DNA of 64,000 nt from Pseudoxanthomonas sp. (GTDB lineage: Bacteria; Pseudomonadota; Gammaproteobacteria; Xanthomonadales; Xanthomonadaceae): the NCBI RefSeq assembly GCF_027498035.1, contig NZ_CP114978.1, positions 248,001 through 312,000 on the forward strand, written 5' to 3'. A model generated the notes under the pieces. It saw nothing but the letters and a program-made list of their open reading frames with translations. It was not told the DNA's origin and did not search any database. The position numbers were made by a program, and so were the translations under genes. Positions 17,731-26,534 of the stretch are shown here, one piece after another. The first letter of the stretch is position 1. Every line of letters starts with the position of its first letter.

Positions 17731-18480
17731 ATGAACACCAACACCCAGAAGATCGCGCTGGTCACCGGCGCCACCCGTGGCATCGGCGCCGAGACCGTGC
17801 GCCAGCTGGCCCAGGCCGGCGTGCACACGCTGCTGGCCGGCCGCAAGCGTGAAACCGCCGTCGCCGCGGCGCTGAAGCTGCAGGCCGAAGGCCTGCCGGT
17901 GGAGGCCATCCAGCTCGATGTGCTCGACGATGTGAGCATCGCCGCCGCCGTCGGCACCGTGCGCGAGCGCTACGGCCGCCTGGACATCCTGGTCAACAAC
18001 GCCGGCATCGTCGTCGACGACCTGGCCAAGAAGCCATCCGAGCAGACCCTTGAGACATGGCGTACGACGTTCGATACCAACGTGTTCGCCGTGATCGAAG
18101 TGACCAAGGCGTTCCTGCCGCTGCTCAAGGCCTCGCCGGCCGGGCGCATCGTGAACGTGTCCAGTGCCCTGGGCTCGATCAGCCTGCATGCCGACCCGGC
18201 GTCCTTCATCTATGACTTCAAGATCCCGGCCTACAACGTGTCCAAGAGCGCGGTGAATGCGTGGACCGTGCAGCTGGCCTACGAACTGCGCGACACGGCA
18301 GTGAAGGTCAACACGATCCATCCCGGCTACGTCAAAACCGACATGAACAACAGCGGTGGCGAGCAGCGCGGCGAGATCGAAGTGGACGAAGGCGCCAGGA
18401 CCAGCGTGCAGATGGCGCTGATCGACGCCGACGGGCCGAACGGAAGCTTCTCCTATCTGGGACAGGTGCTGCCATGGTGA
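17731..18480 (+). CDS. smeU2: Classical SDR oxidoreductase in the efflux operon (SmeU2-like)
   Basis: 249 residues from ATG 17731 with GGAG upstream. Complete SDR signature: TGATRGIG (cofactor), NNAG, Ser in VNVSS, YNVSK catalytic pair, PGYVKT. Sits between the RND gene and the outer-membrane gene, the position of smeU2 in Stenotrophomonas. It overlaps the OMF start. A near copy follows the OMF gene at 20127. Substrate unknown; a role against electrophilic or redox stress linked to the pump is inference. Confidence 0.9.
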   Translation: MNTNTQKIALVTGATRGIGAETVRQLAQAGVHTLLAGRKRETAVAAALKLQAEGLPVEAIQLDVLDDVSIAAAVGTVRERYGRLDILVNNAGIVVDDLAKKPSEQTLETWRTTFDTNVFAVIEVTKAFLPLLKASPAGRIVNVSSALGSISLHADPASFIYDFKIPAYNVSKSAVNAWTVQLAYELRDTAVKVNTIHPGYVKTDMNNSGGEQRGEIEVDEGARTSVQMALIDADGPNGSFSYLGQVLPW

Positions 18481-19968
18481 GGAATATTTTGGGAATCGGC
18501 GTCGCCTCGGCGCTGCTGGCCGCGTGCACGGTGGGGCCGGATTACGTGCGGCCCAACGCACCGCAGGCCGATGCCTTCGTGCAGGCCCCGCAGGTGGCAC
18601 AGGCCGATGCGCCGGTGAGCGCCGCGGGCGATGCGGAGTTCTGGCGCAGCTTCGACGACCCCAAGCTGTCGGCTTTGGTGGAACGCGCGCTGCTGGAAAA
18701 CCACGACGTGCGCATCGCACTGGCCCGTTACGACGCGTCCAACGCGTTGTTGCGTGACGCCCAGTACGCGCGCCTGCCGACCTTCGAGGCCACGGCCGAC
18801 GCACAGAACGTGCGCAGCAGTGCCGACCAGCTGCCGGGTTACAGCCGCAGCGAGCGCGATACGCGTCCGTACTCCGGTGGCATTGGCGCAGTGTGGGAAC
18901 TGGACTTCTTCGGACGCCTGCGTCGCGCCAGCGAAGCCGGCCATGCCGACGCGCAGGCGGCGGCGGCGGACCTGGCGGCGATGCAGGTGGCGATTGCCTC
19001 CAGCGTGGCCGAGAGGCTGGTTCCAGCTGCGTGGCATCCAGTCGCAGCTGGAGATCGCCCGCGAGAATGCCAGCACCCAGGAACGCACGCTCAAGCTGCT
19101 CGACACGCGCGCGCAGGCCGGCTTCGGCGATTCGTTCGACGTGGACCGCGGCCGCACCCAGCTGGAAACCACCCAATCGCGCATCCCGGCATTGGAAGCG
19201 GCTGAAGTCGTGGCCGCCAACCGGATCGCAGTGCTGGTCGGTGCCACGCCCGAATCGATGGCGGCCGAGCTGATGACCGCCGGGCCGATGCCGACCCTGC
19301 CGGCCGCCCCGGCACCGGGCACGCCCTCGGACCTGCTGCGTCGTCGTCCCGATGTCGCGGCGGCCGAGCGGCGCGTGGCCGCGGCGACCGCGCGTGTGGG
19401 CGTGGCCACGGCGGACCTGTTCCCGCGCTTCACCCTGGGCGCGCTGTTCGGCACCCAGGCCATCGCCAGCAGCGCGCTGTTTGCGCGTGATGCGGAAACG
19501 CGCGTGCTGTCGCTGGGCATGGATGGCTCGTTTCTCAATGTCGGCCGGGTGAGGGCGCGCATCGCCGCGGCCAACGCCGAGACCGCCGAGAACCTGGCCA
19601 GCTACCAGCAGACCGTGCTGCGTGCGCTGGAAGACACCGAGAACGCGCTGGTTCGGGTGGACCGCAGCCGCAAGGAAGCCCAGCACCTGGACCAGGCCGC
19701 GCAGGCCGGGGCGCGTGCGGCACAGGTCGCGCGGCTGCGCCTGGACAACGGTGCCATCGACACCCTGGACCTGCTGGACGCCGAGCGCGCCCGCCTGGAC
19801 AGCCAGGATGCCGCGACCCAGGCGCGTGTCCGCAGTGCGGTGGCGACGGTCCAGCTGTATGCCGCACTGGCAGGTGGCTGGCCCAACTACATCGCCGCCG
19901 AAAGCCTGCCGCCACCGCCGCTGCAGGCACCTGCCGGTCGCGCTGTCGCCATGGAGGAAACGAACTGA
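18474..19968 (+). pseudogene. smeX: RND outer-membrane channel lipoprotein, frameshifted (SmeX-like)
   Basis: NodT/OprM-type channel. It starts MVRNILGIGVASALLAAC (lipobox LLAAC; GTG 18477 also possible, both overlap the smeU2 stop). The reading frame runs to about 19016 and continues in the +1 frame to 19968. Removing one G of the GAGAGGCTGG at 19011-19020 restores AESWFQLRG, the usual OMF sequence. The total of 1495 bases is one more than a 498-codon gene. Both halves are otherwise intact (LLRRRPDVAAAERR, LDNGAIDTLDLLDAE). Either a recent inactivating insertion or a sequencing error. Confidence 0.88.
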
Positions 19969-20041
19969 TCCAATGTCCAACGTGCATGGATGGGCGGTCT
20001 TGACGGACCCTGTCGCCCGCACGTGCGAACGTGGCGCCCGC

Positions 20042-20076
20042 GTGGCCATCGGTCTGGAGGACAGACCGGTGGCCAC
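20042..20076 (+). repeat. Hairpin between smeX and the second SDR
   Basis: GTGGCCATCGGTCTG and CAGACCGGTGGCCAC pair over 15 bases with one mismatch, loop GAGGA. There is no T tract. Within a 158-base gap, it may be an mRNA processing or attenuation signal. Confidence 0.6.
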
Positions 20077-20126
20077 CACGCCCATGTCGCGGCAATCTGC
20101 TTCCCCCCTGGCAAGTGAGACACCCC

Positions 20127-20861
20127 ATGACGACTTCCGAAAAGATCGCGCTGGTCACCGGCGCCACCCGTGGCATCGGCACCGAGACCGTGCGCCAGCT
20201 GGCCCAGGCCGGCATCCGCACCTTGCTGGCCGGGCGTGATGCCAGCCGCACCACGGCCGCCGCCAAGACGCTGCAGGATGAAGGCCTGCCGGTCGAGCCG
20301 ATCACCCTGGACGTGACCGACAGCGCCAGCATCGCCGCAGCGGTCGAATCCATCCAGTCCCGTTACGGCAAGCTGGACATCCTGGTGAACAACGCCGGCA
20401 TCCTGGTCGATGAAATGGGCAAGGCGCCCTCGCAGCAGACGCTGGACACCTGGCGCACCACCTTCGACACCAATGTGTTTGCCGTGGTCGAACTGACCCA
20501 GGCGTTGCTGCCGTTGCTCAAGGCTGCGCCGGCCGCGCGCATCGTCAACGTGTCCAGCCAGCTGGGATCGTTCGGCCTGCATGTGGATCCGTCCTCGTCG
20601 ATCTACCACTTCAAGATTCCGGCCTACAACGTGTCCAAGAGCGCGGTGAATGCCTGGACCGTGCACCTGGCCTACGAGCTGCGCGACACCCCGATCAAGG
20701 TCAACGCGATTCATCCGGGCTACGTCAAAACTGAGATGAACAAGGGCGCCGGCGAGATTGATGTGCCGACTGGCGCCCGGAGCAGCGTGGAGATGGCCTT
20801 GCTCGGCGCTGATGGCCCGACCGGCAGCTTCACCCACCTGGGTAACACGCTGCCTTGGTGA
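20127..20861 (+). CDS. Classical SDR oxidoreductase, paralog of smeU2
   Basis: 244 residues from ATG 20127. TGATRGIG, NNAG, VNVSS, YNVSK and PGYVKT are all present, so it should be active. DNA around the cofactor motif is identical to the 17731 gene for 39 bases, then again for 32 after one change; the YNVSK region is also nearly identical. It is a tandem duplicate flanking the OMF gene. The stop overlaps the start of the PagL-like gene, so it is part of the same transcription unit or a downstream sub-operon. Confidence 0.9.
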   Translation: MTTSEKIALVTGATRGIGTETVRQLAQAGIRTLLAGRDASRTTAAAKTLQDEGLPVEPITLDVTDSASIAAAVESIQSRYGKLDILVNNAGILVDEMGKAPSQQTLDTWRTTFDTNVFAVVELTQALLPLLKAAPAARIVNVSSQLGSFGLHVDPSSSIYHFKIPAYNVSKSAVNAWTVHLAYELRDTPIKVNAIHPGYVKTEMNKGAGEIDVPTGARSSVEMALLGADGPTGSFTHLGNTLPW

Positions 20862-21346
20862 GGCGGGGCGGGGCGTGGATCGCGGCGTTGCTGCTGACGG
20901 TTTGCAGCGCACCGTCGCAGGCGGCGACGTGGACGGTCAGCGCAGGCACCAGTGTCGATCAGCATGACTGGACGCCGGCTGCGGCGTTAGATGTGTGGGG
21001 CAAGCCGTACGAGCTCGGCAGCGGCCGCCTGCAGTGGCGGCCGGTGGCGGCGTTGACCGCCATTGCCGGGCACGAGGCGACGTGGCGGCCGGGTTCGGAT
21101 CGCAACGTGTGGATCGGCTCGGGTGGCGCGGCGTTCTCGCTGCGCGATAGCGGCTGGTTCCTTGCGCTGCAGGCCGGTGCGGTGGATCGCATCACGCCGG
21201 GGCTCAGCAGCCACTTCCAGTTCGTCAGCAGCCTGGGATGGCATGGGTCGCGCCTGCAGCTGCAGCTGCGGCACATCTCCAACGGCCGCATCGGCGGCGG
21301 CCCGAACCTGGGCGAAAGCATGCTGCTGGTGGGCGTGCGCTTGTAG
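20858..21346 (+). CDS. pagL: Acyloxyacyl hydrolase, lipid A 3-O-deacylase PagL-type
   Basis: Outer-membrane enzyme that removes the 3-position acyl chain of lipid A. Start GTG 20858 overlaps the preceding stop (TTG 20855 is the alternative). 162 residues with a signal peptide ending SQA/ATW, alternating beta-barrel strands, and the catalytic triad spacing of PagL: His139, Ser141 (RHISN) and Glu153, 2 and 12 apart as in the Pseudomonas enzyme. Placement behind an efflux operon suggests joint envelope remodelling, an inference. Confidence 0.82.
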   Translation: MRRGGAWIAALLLTVCSAPSQAATWTVSAGTSVDQHDWTPAAALDVWGKPYELGSGRLQWRPVAALTAIAGHEATWRPGSDRNVWIGSGGAAFSLRDSGWFLALQAGAVDRITPGLSSHFQFVSSLGWHGSRLQLQLRHISNGRIGGGPNLGESMLLVGVRL

Positions 21347-21394
21347 GACGGTCGCGGCCTCAGCCGCGGCCCGGCATTACTTTTCAGTGGAGTC

Positions 21395-22105
21395 ATGACG
21401 ATGGTGACCGTGCGTCCCTCGCGCGATCGCGGCCATGCCGATGAGGGCTGGTTCGATTCGCGCCACAGTTTTTCCTTTGGCGGGTACCAGGACCCGGCGC
21501 ATACGCACTGGGGACCGTTGCGTGTGATCAATGAAGACCGCGTTGCGCCTGGTCGCGGCCTGGAGACGCAGTACCAGCAGGACATGGAAATCATCAGTTA
21601 CGTGTTGGAGGGTGCGCTGGGCCATCGCGATTCGCTGGGGACCGCGTCCAGCATCGAACCGGGCGATGTGCAGCGCATGAGTGCGGGCAAGGGCGTGCAG
21701 CAGTCCGAAGCCAATCCCGACACCAGCGGTGCGGCGCACTTCCTGCAGATCTGGATCGCGCCCGACCAGCAGGGCGCGCCGCCGTCCTATTCGCAGAAGC
21801 ACTTCCCCGACGCGGAGAAGCGCGGAAAGCTGCGCCTGGTGGTCAGTGGCGATGGCGCGCAGGGCTCTGTCAGCATCCGCCAGGACGCGCGCCTCTATGC
21901 CGGCTTGCTGGAGGGCGACGAACAGGCCGCGCTGCCACTGGCATCGGGCCGGCTCGGCTATGTGCATGTCGCCCGTGGCGCGGTGGTGGCCAACGGCCAT
22001 GCGCTGAAAGCCGGCGACGCGCTGCTGCTGCAGGACGAGCCGTCAGTGAGGCTGGAGACCGGGCGTCATGCCGAGGTGCTGGTGTTCGACCTGCCGCAGG
22101 CTTGA
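21395..22105 (+). CDS. Pirin-family bicupin with altered metal site
   Basis: 236 residues of the YhhW/YhaK pirin family: DEGWFDSRHSFSFGGY, DMEIISYVLEG, GDVQRMSAGKG and IWIAP are all recognisable. In YhhW-type pirins the metal is held by HxH, a later His and a Glu. Here these positions read Gln59-Tyr60-Gln61, Gln103 and Glu105, so three of four ligands are lost. Quercetin dioxygenase activity is therefore unlikely unless another site is used. Monocistronic, followed by a terminator. Confidence 0.88.
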   Translation: MTMVTVRPSRDRGHADEGWFDSRHSFSFGGYQDPAHTHWGPLRVINEDRVAPGRGLETQYQQDMEIISYVLEGALGHRDSLGTASSIEPGDVQRMSAGKGVQQSEANPDTSGAAHFLQIWIAPDQQGAPPSYSQKHFPDAEKRGKLRLVVSGDGAQGSVSIRQDARLYAGLLEGDEQAALPLASGRLGYVHVARGAVVANGHALKAGDALLLQDEPSVRLETGRHAEVLVFDLPQA

Positions 22106-22149
22106 GCGGGCAGCGCAGCGGTTGCAATCACGCAGCGGGATGACACATG

Positions 22150-22174
22150 GAAGCCGGGCATTGCCCGGCTTTCC
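22150..22174. terminator. Bidirectional terminator between pirin and ACBP genes
   Basis: AAGCCGGGCA-TT-GCCCGGCTTT stem between convergent genes, with short A/T runs on both sides. Confidence 0.8.
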
Positions 22175-22191
22175 TGTTCAACACGGGGTGT

Positions 22192-22449
22192 TTACGGCAA
22201 CAGCTGCCGGACCAGGGTGACGTATTTCTTCTGCGCAGCTTCCCGCGTGAGCCCACGCAGGCGTTCCCAGGATTCGTATTTGGCGGTGCCGACGAAATCG
22301 AAGAAGCCTGGCTTGTTGCCCTGCACATCGCCTTCCGAACCCTGCTTGTACAGCGCATAGAGCTGCAGCAGCGTGTCGTTGTCCGGCCGCTCTGCGAGCG
22401 TCTGGATGTCCTGGGTGGCCTGCTCGAAGGCCGTGGTGGTCTGGGCCAT
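22192..22449 (-). CDS. Acyl-CoA-binding protein
   Basis: 85 residues, the standard ACBP length. FEQATQDIQTLAERPDNDTLLQLYALYKQGSEGDV, KPGFFDFVGTAKYESW and KKYVTLVRQLL match the four-helix acyl-CoA-binding fold, including the YKQ.S.GD ligand motif and the AKYESW segment. It carries long-chain acyl-CoA in the cytoplasm. ACBPs are mainly eukaryotic and found in some proteobacteria. The ATG at 22449 follows CGGAGCC. The frame is open a further 28 codons upstream without homology. Confidence 0.93.
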   Translation of the reverse strand: MAQTTTAFEQATQDIQTLAERPDNDTLLQLYALYKQGSEGDVQGNKPGFFDFVGTAKYESWERLRGLTREAAQKKYVTLVRQLLP

Positions 22450-22563
22450 GGATGGCTCCGTGTGCGGGGAGCTGCGCATCTGAGCATGGCCGGTGGTGGT
22501 GGTCACGTTGCGCTGCACCGCGCTGACGGTCATGTCAGTCTTTGGTCAGGAACGCGGGCGGTT

Positions 22564-22956
22564 TCAACGCGGAACGCGGACCATGCGTTCCAGCAGGTGC
22601 TCAACGATGCCCTCGGGATGGCCGGTGCGGCCCACGTGGGTTGGCGACACCTGGACCACGGCGCTGCGCTTGGCCGTGAGGAAGTGGAAGCGGGCACGCG
22701 GTGGCAGCTGCGCGATCGGGCCGGCGCCGGCATCGCCGCGGCAGATCGCCACGATGGCCTCCAGCCACGGCTGCACGGCGGCCAGGTCCAACGTTGGCGC
22801 GAACGCGTGCAGGCGGGTTTCGTCGATCTCGATCGCGGCCCGCAGGTGACGGGCGCCGGGACAGGACACGATCACCCCGACGTTGATGAATTCCTCGCGC
22901 TCCACCCGCGGCACCACGCGGATGATGGCGTAGTCATACGTGTGCAGCGTGGGCAC
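22564..22956 (-). CDS. DUF3037 protein
   Basis: 130 residues from GTG 22956. The sequence YDYAIIRVVPRVEREEFINVGVIVSCPGARHLRA is the DUF3037 hallmark; the family function is unknown. It overlaps the end of the HipA-like kinase gene by 23 bases and is surely co-translated with it. An ATG at 22989 would extend the overlap with residues that do not look family-like. The pairing with a HipA_2-type kinase recurs in bacteria (general knowledge). Confidence 0.85.
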   Translation of the reverse strand: MPTLHTYDYAIIRVVPRVEREEFINVGVIVSCPGARHLRAAIEIDETRLHAFAPTLDLAAVQPWLEAIVAICRGDAGAGPIAQLPPRARFHFLTAKRSAVVQVSPTHVGRTGHPEGIVEHLLERMVRVPR

Positions 22957-23731
22957 GGATGGCCTCCTGCACGAACCCGGCGCGCGCATCGCGTCGCCGC
23001 TTGAGGTAATCGACGTAAGCCTTGCGATGGGCAGGCCCATCGGCGAACGCGGTTTCATCCTGCAGCCAGCCATCGGGAATGGCCGCGACGATCCGCTCGA
23101 TCAACGCATCGGTCAGCGCAGCGGCCATCGCCGCATCCACCTCGCCAATACGCGTGGCGAACGGCAGCAGCACATGGTCGCGGATCAACACGAACGGCCG
23201 CTCGCAGGCCGTACCGGCGCTATCCCAGTCGTGGTGGAAGTACAGCGCCGCGCCATGGTCGATCAGCCACGGCTTGCGGTGCCAGACCATCAGGTTCGGG
23301 TTGCGTGCGGTGCGGTCGACATTGCTGACGAAGGCATCGAACCAGACGATGCGTGAGGCCAGTTCGGCATCGACCGGCATGGCCGCGGGATCGTAATTGA
23401 GCGCGCCGGGCAGGTAGTCGATCCCCAAGTTGAGTCCTTCGCTGGCGCGGATCAGGTCCTGGATTTCCGGGTCGGGTTCGGTCCGCGCGAATTCACTGTC
23501 CAGCTCGACCAGGACCAGTTCCGGCATCGGCAGTTCCAGGGCCCGGGCCAGCTCACCGGCGACCAGTTCGGCGACCAGGGCCTTGGGGCCTTGCCCGGCG
23601 CCGCGGAATTTCAGGACATACAGTCCGTCGTCGTCGGCTTCCACTACGGCGGGCAGCGAGCCGCCTTCGCGCAACGGGGTGACGTAACGGGTGGCCTGGA
23701 CCGTCTTCAAGTGGTGGATATCGGCGGACAT
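22934..23731 (-). CDS. HipA-like kinase (HipA_2 family)
   Basis: 265 residues from ATG 23731. Kinase elements are visible: Lys41 in YVLKF, a catalytic-loop segment NVDRTARNPNLM (Asp139, Asn144/Asn146) and LIDHG (Asp158) as the metal-binding DFG equivalent. It lacks the N-terminal subdomain and HipB partner of classical HipA. Followed, with overlap, by the DUF3037 gene. A signalling or toxin-like role is possible, but no target can be named. Confidence 0.82.
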   Translation of the reverse strand: MSADIHHLKTVQATRYVTPLREGGSLPAVVEADDDGLYVLKFRGAGQGPKALVAELVAGELARALELPMPELVLVELDSEFARTEPDPEIQDLIRASEGLNLGIDYLPGALNYDPAAMPVDAELASRIVWFDAFVSNVDRTARNPNLMVWHRKPWLIDHGAALYFHHDWDSAGTACERPFVLIRDHVLLPFATRIGEVDAAMAAALTDALIERIVAAIPDGWLQDETAFADGPAHRKAYVDYLKRRRDARAGFVQEAIRAHAAHV

Positions 23732-23893
23732 GGGCGGCAAGCCTAGCTGATGCCGGCAACGCGGGTCATGCCCGGACGCGTGCAGCCCTGACCAATGGCC
23801 CAGTGCCGCCGAAGACGCCGATGCTAGAGTCGCCCGGCACGGCGATGGTGGGGCCATCGCTGCAGCACATCACCGCCCAGAGGGATACGCACG

Positions 23894-26395
23894 ATGCTTT
23901 TACGACGGAATGCCTGGTCCGCGGCGCTAGCCGTGGCCGCCACCTCGCTGCTGGGCGTCGCGCCCGCCTATGCCGGTTACGACGTGCCGCCGGAGCACCT
24001 GTTGAAGGTGCTCAAGGCGCCGCCACCGCCGGTGCCCAGTGCCGACCCGACCGGCAAGCGCCTGCTGCTGACGACTTCGCAGACCTATCCGTCAATCGAG
24101 CGCGTGGCGCGGCCGTACTACAAGCTGGCCGGCGTGCGCCTGGAGCCGGCCAATCGCAGTCGTCACGACACGCCTGCCGGTTACGGCATTCCTGCCTGCG
24201 TAGCTGATTTCACCGTCGTGGATATCGCCAGCGGCAAGGAAACGAAAGTGCCGTTGCCCGAAGGCGCCTGCCCGGGGCCGGCATCGTGGTCGCCCGATGG
24301 CACGCGCTTCGCGTTCCAGAACGTCACGCCGACCTCGGTGGAACTGTGGCTGGGCGATGCGGCCAGCGGCCAGGTGCACAAGGTGCCCGGCGTGGCGTTG
24401 AACCCGATCTTCAACAGCGCCGTGCAGTGGCTGGACGGCAGCAAGACCCTGTTGGTGAAGAAGGTGCCCGATGGCCAGGGCGCGGCACCAAGCGAAACGC
24501 CGACGCAGATCGGCCCCGATGTGCAGCAGTCGCTGGGCGGGCAGGGCGAGAGCAGCACCTATGAGGCGCGCGACACGCTGAAGAGTGCGCTGGACGAGGC
24601 CCGCTTCGTCTATTACGGCACCTCGCAGCTGGCCGTGGTGGATGCCGCTGCCGGCAGCGTGCGCAATGTTGGCGCACCGGCCATCTACAACAGCATCAAC
24701 GGCGCGCCCGATGGCAGGCATGTCCTTGCCGAGGCGATCAAGCCGCCGTATTCGCACGCGGTGACCTACGAACGCTTCGCCAACGACGTGGCCGTGCTCG
24801 ATGTGGAGACCGGCAAGTCGCTGGCCATCGCCAGCCTGCCGCTGGCCGACCGCGTGCCGGTGCACGGCGTGCCCGAGGGTGCGCGCGAATTCGATTGGCG
24901 TGCGACCGATCCGGCCACCCTGGTCTGGGCCGAAGCGCTGGACAAGGGCGACTGGAACGTCGAAGTGCCCGCGCGCGACAAGGTGATGACCTGGAAGGCG
25001 CCGTTCACCGGCAAGCCGGCCGAGGTCACCCGTACCAAACAGCGCTTCGCCGGCTACGTGTGGACGGCAAAGCCTGACGTGGCCTTCCAGTACGAGATCG
25101 ACGAGAACCGCCACTGGCAGACCACGCGCATCGTCGATGTGGACAAGACTGGCGATCAGGGCCGGCTGCTGTGGGACATGTCCAGCGACGAGCTGTACAA
25201 GGACCCGGGCAGCTTCGTCTACACGCGCCTGCCCAACGGCGCGGTGGTGGCGCGGATGGAAGGCGACAGCCTGTTCCTGCGCGGGCAGGGCGCATCGAAA
25301 CAGGGTGATCGTCCCTTCCTGGACAAGCTGGACCTGGCCACGCTGGCAACCCAGCGCCTGTTCCGCAGCGGCACCGACGACTACGACGTGGCGTTCGCCT
25401 TCACCGCGCAGCCGGGCCAGTTCCTCAGCTGGCACCAGTCACTGATCGACCCGCCCAACGCCTTCGTGCGCACGCTGGGCGCGCCGCTGGCCGATGTTGC
25501 CGAAGGTGAGGCGGCCTACACCACCACCGGCAACCAGCTGACCCACGTCCCGGACCCGACGCCGGAAGTGCGCCAGATCAAGAAACAGCTGGTGACCTAC
25601 AAGCGTGCCGATGGGCTGGACCTGTCGTTCACGCTGTACACGCCGCCGGGCTATGTGGCTGGCAAGGACAAGCCGCTGCCGGCCGTGCTGTACGCGTATC
25701 CGGCCGATTTCGCCTCCAGCGAGCAGGCCGGGCAGGTCAGCGGCAGCCAGAACACCTTCACCCGCCTGCCGTACTACCGGCTGATGCTGCTGGCCGGCTA
25801 CGCGATCATCGACAACGCCAGCTTCCCCATCGTCGGCGATCCCAAGACCGCCTACGACACCTACCTGGAACAGCTGACCGCCGATGCCAAGGCCGCGGTG
25901 GACAAGGCCGTGGAGATGGGCGTGGTGGACCGTGATCGCATCGGCGTGACCGGCCACAGCCATGGCGCGCTGATGACCGCCAACCTGGTCACCCACACCG
26001 ATCTGTTCAGGGCCGGCGTGGCCACCAGTGGTTCGTACAACAAGACGCTCACTCCCTTCGGTTTCCAGAATGAACGTCGCTCGGTCTGGCAGGCGCGCGA
26101 TGTCTACATCAAGGCGTCGCCGTTCTTCTACGCCGATACGATCAAGCATCCGCTGCTGCTGGTGCACGGTGAGGACGACGCCAATCCGGGCACCGAGCCG
26201 ATCCAGTCGCTCAAGCTCTACCAGGCCATCCGCGGCAACGGTGGGACCACCAAGCTGGTGATGCTGCCGCACGAGCCGCACTGGTACACCGCGCTGGAAT
26301 CCAACGAGCAGGTGGTCCACGACATGCTCGACTGGTTCGATACCTACGTGAAGCCGCCGAAGGCGGAAACGAAGAAGGGCTCGCAACGGAAGTGA
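23894..26395 (+). CDS. Secreted S9 family peptidase (glutamyl-endopeptidase-like, S9D)
   Basis: 833 residues with a signal peptide ending PAYA/GYD, a beta-propeller half (about 60-560) and a C-terminal alpha/beta-hydrolase. Catalytic residues: Ser689 in GHSHG, Asp762 in HGEDDANPGT and His796 in HEPHWY. The string TLTPFGFQNERRSVW followed by YIKASPFFYAD is diagnostic of the S9D group, related to chloroplast glutamyl endopeptidase. Likely a periplasmic or outer-membrane-associated peptidase. Cleavage specificity is inferred from family only. Confidence 0.9.
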   Translation: MLLRRNAWSAALAVAATSLLGVAPAYAGYDVPPEHLLKVLKAPPPPVPSADPTGKRLLLTTSQTYPSIERVARPYYKLAGVRLEPANRSRHDTPAGYGIPACVADFTVVDIASGKETKVPLPEGACPGPASWSPDGTRFAFQNVTPTSVELWLGDAASGQVHKVPGVALNPIFNSAVQWLDGSKTLLVKKVPDGQGAAPSETPTQIGPDVQQSLGGQGESSTYEARDTLKSALDEARFVYYGTSQLAVVDAAAGSVRNVGAPAIYNSINGAPDGRHVLAEAIKPPYSHAVTYERFANDVAVLDVETGKSLAIASLPLADRVPVHGVPEGAREFDWRATDPATLVWAEALDKGDWNVEVPARDKVMTWKAPFTGKPAEVTRTKQRFAGYVWTAKPDVAFQYEIDENRHWQTTRIVDVDKTGDQGRLLWDMSSDELYKDPGSFVYTRLPNGAVVARMEGDSLFLRGQGASKQGDRPFLDKLDLATLATQRLFRSGTDDYDVAFAFTAQPGQFLSWHQSLIDPPNAFVRTLGAPLADVAEGEAAYTTTGNQLTHVPDPTPEVRQIKKQLVTYKRADGLDLSFTLYTPPGYVAGKDKPLPAVLYAYPADFASSEQAGQVSGSQNTFTRLPYYRLMLLAGYAIIDNASFPIVGDPKTAYDTYLEQLTADAKAAVDKAVEMGVVDRDRIGVTGHSHGALMTANLVTHTDLFRAGVATSGSYNKTLTPFGFQNERRSVWQARDVYIKASPFFYADTIKHPLLLVHGEDDANPGTEPIQSLKLYQAIRGNGGTTKLVMLPHEPHWYTALESNEQVVHDMLDWFDTYVKPPKAETKKGSQRK

Positions 26396-26534
26396 CGTTC
26401 GGGGCAGGACTGCCATCGCAGCGGTGTCCAGACACCGCTGCAGTGGCAATGAAGGACATGCTGCCTGCATGATGTTTCGAACCGGGCAAGGACGCCGCCC
26501 GGAGTTGTCGACACTCCACTCGGGAAAGGACGCC

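Noticed and set aside
15196..20085. Very long open frame (1629 codons) on the minus strand opposite the efflux operon
   Set aside because: His/Gln/Arg-rich antisense shadow of smeW and neighbours caused by high-GC codon bias; no start context or family.
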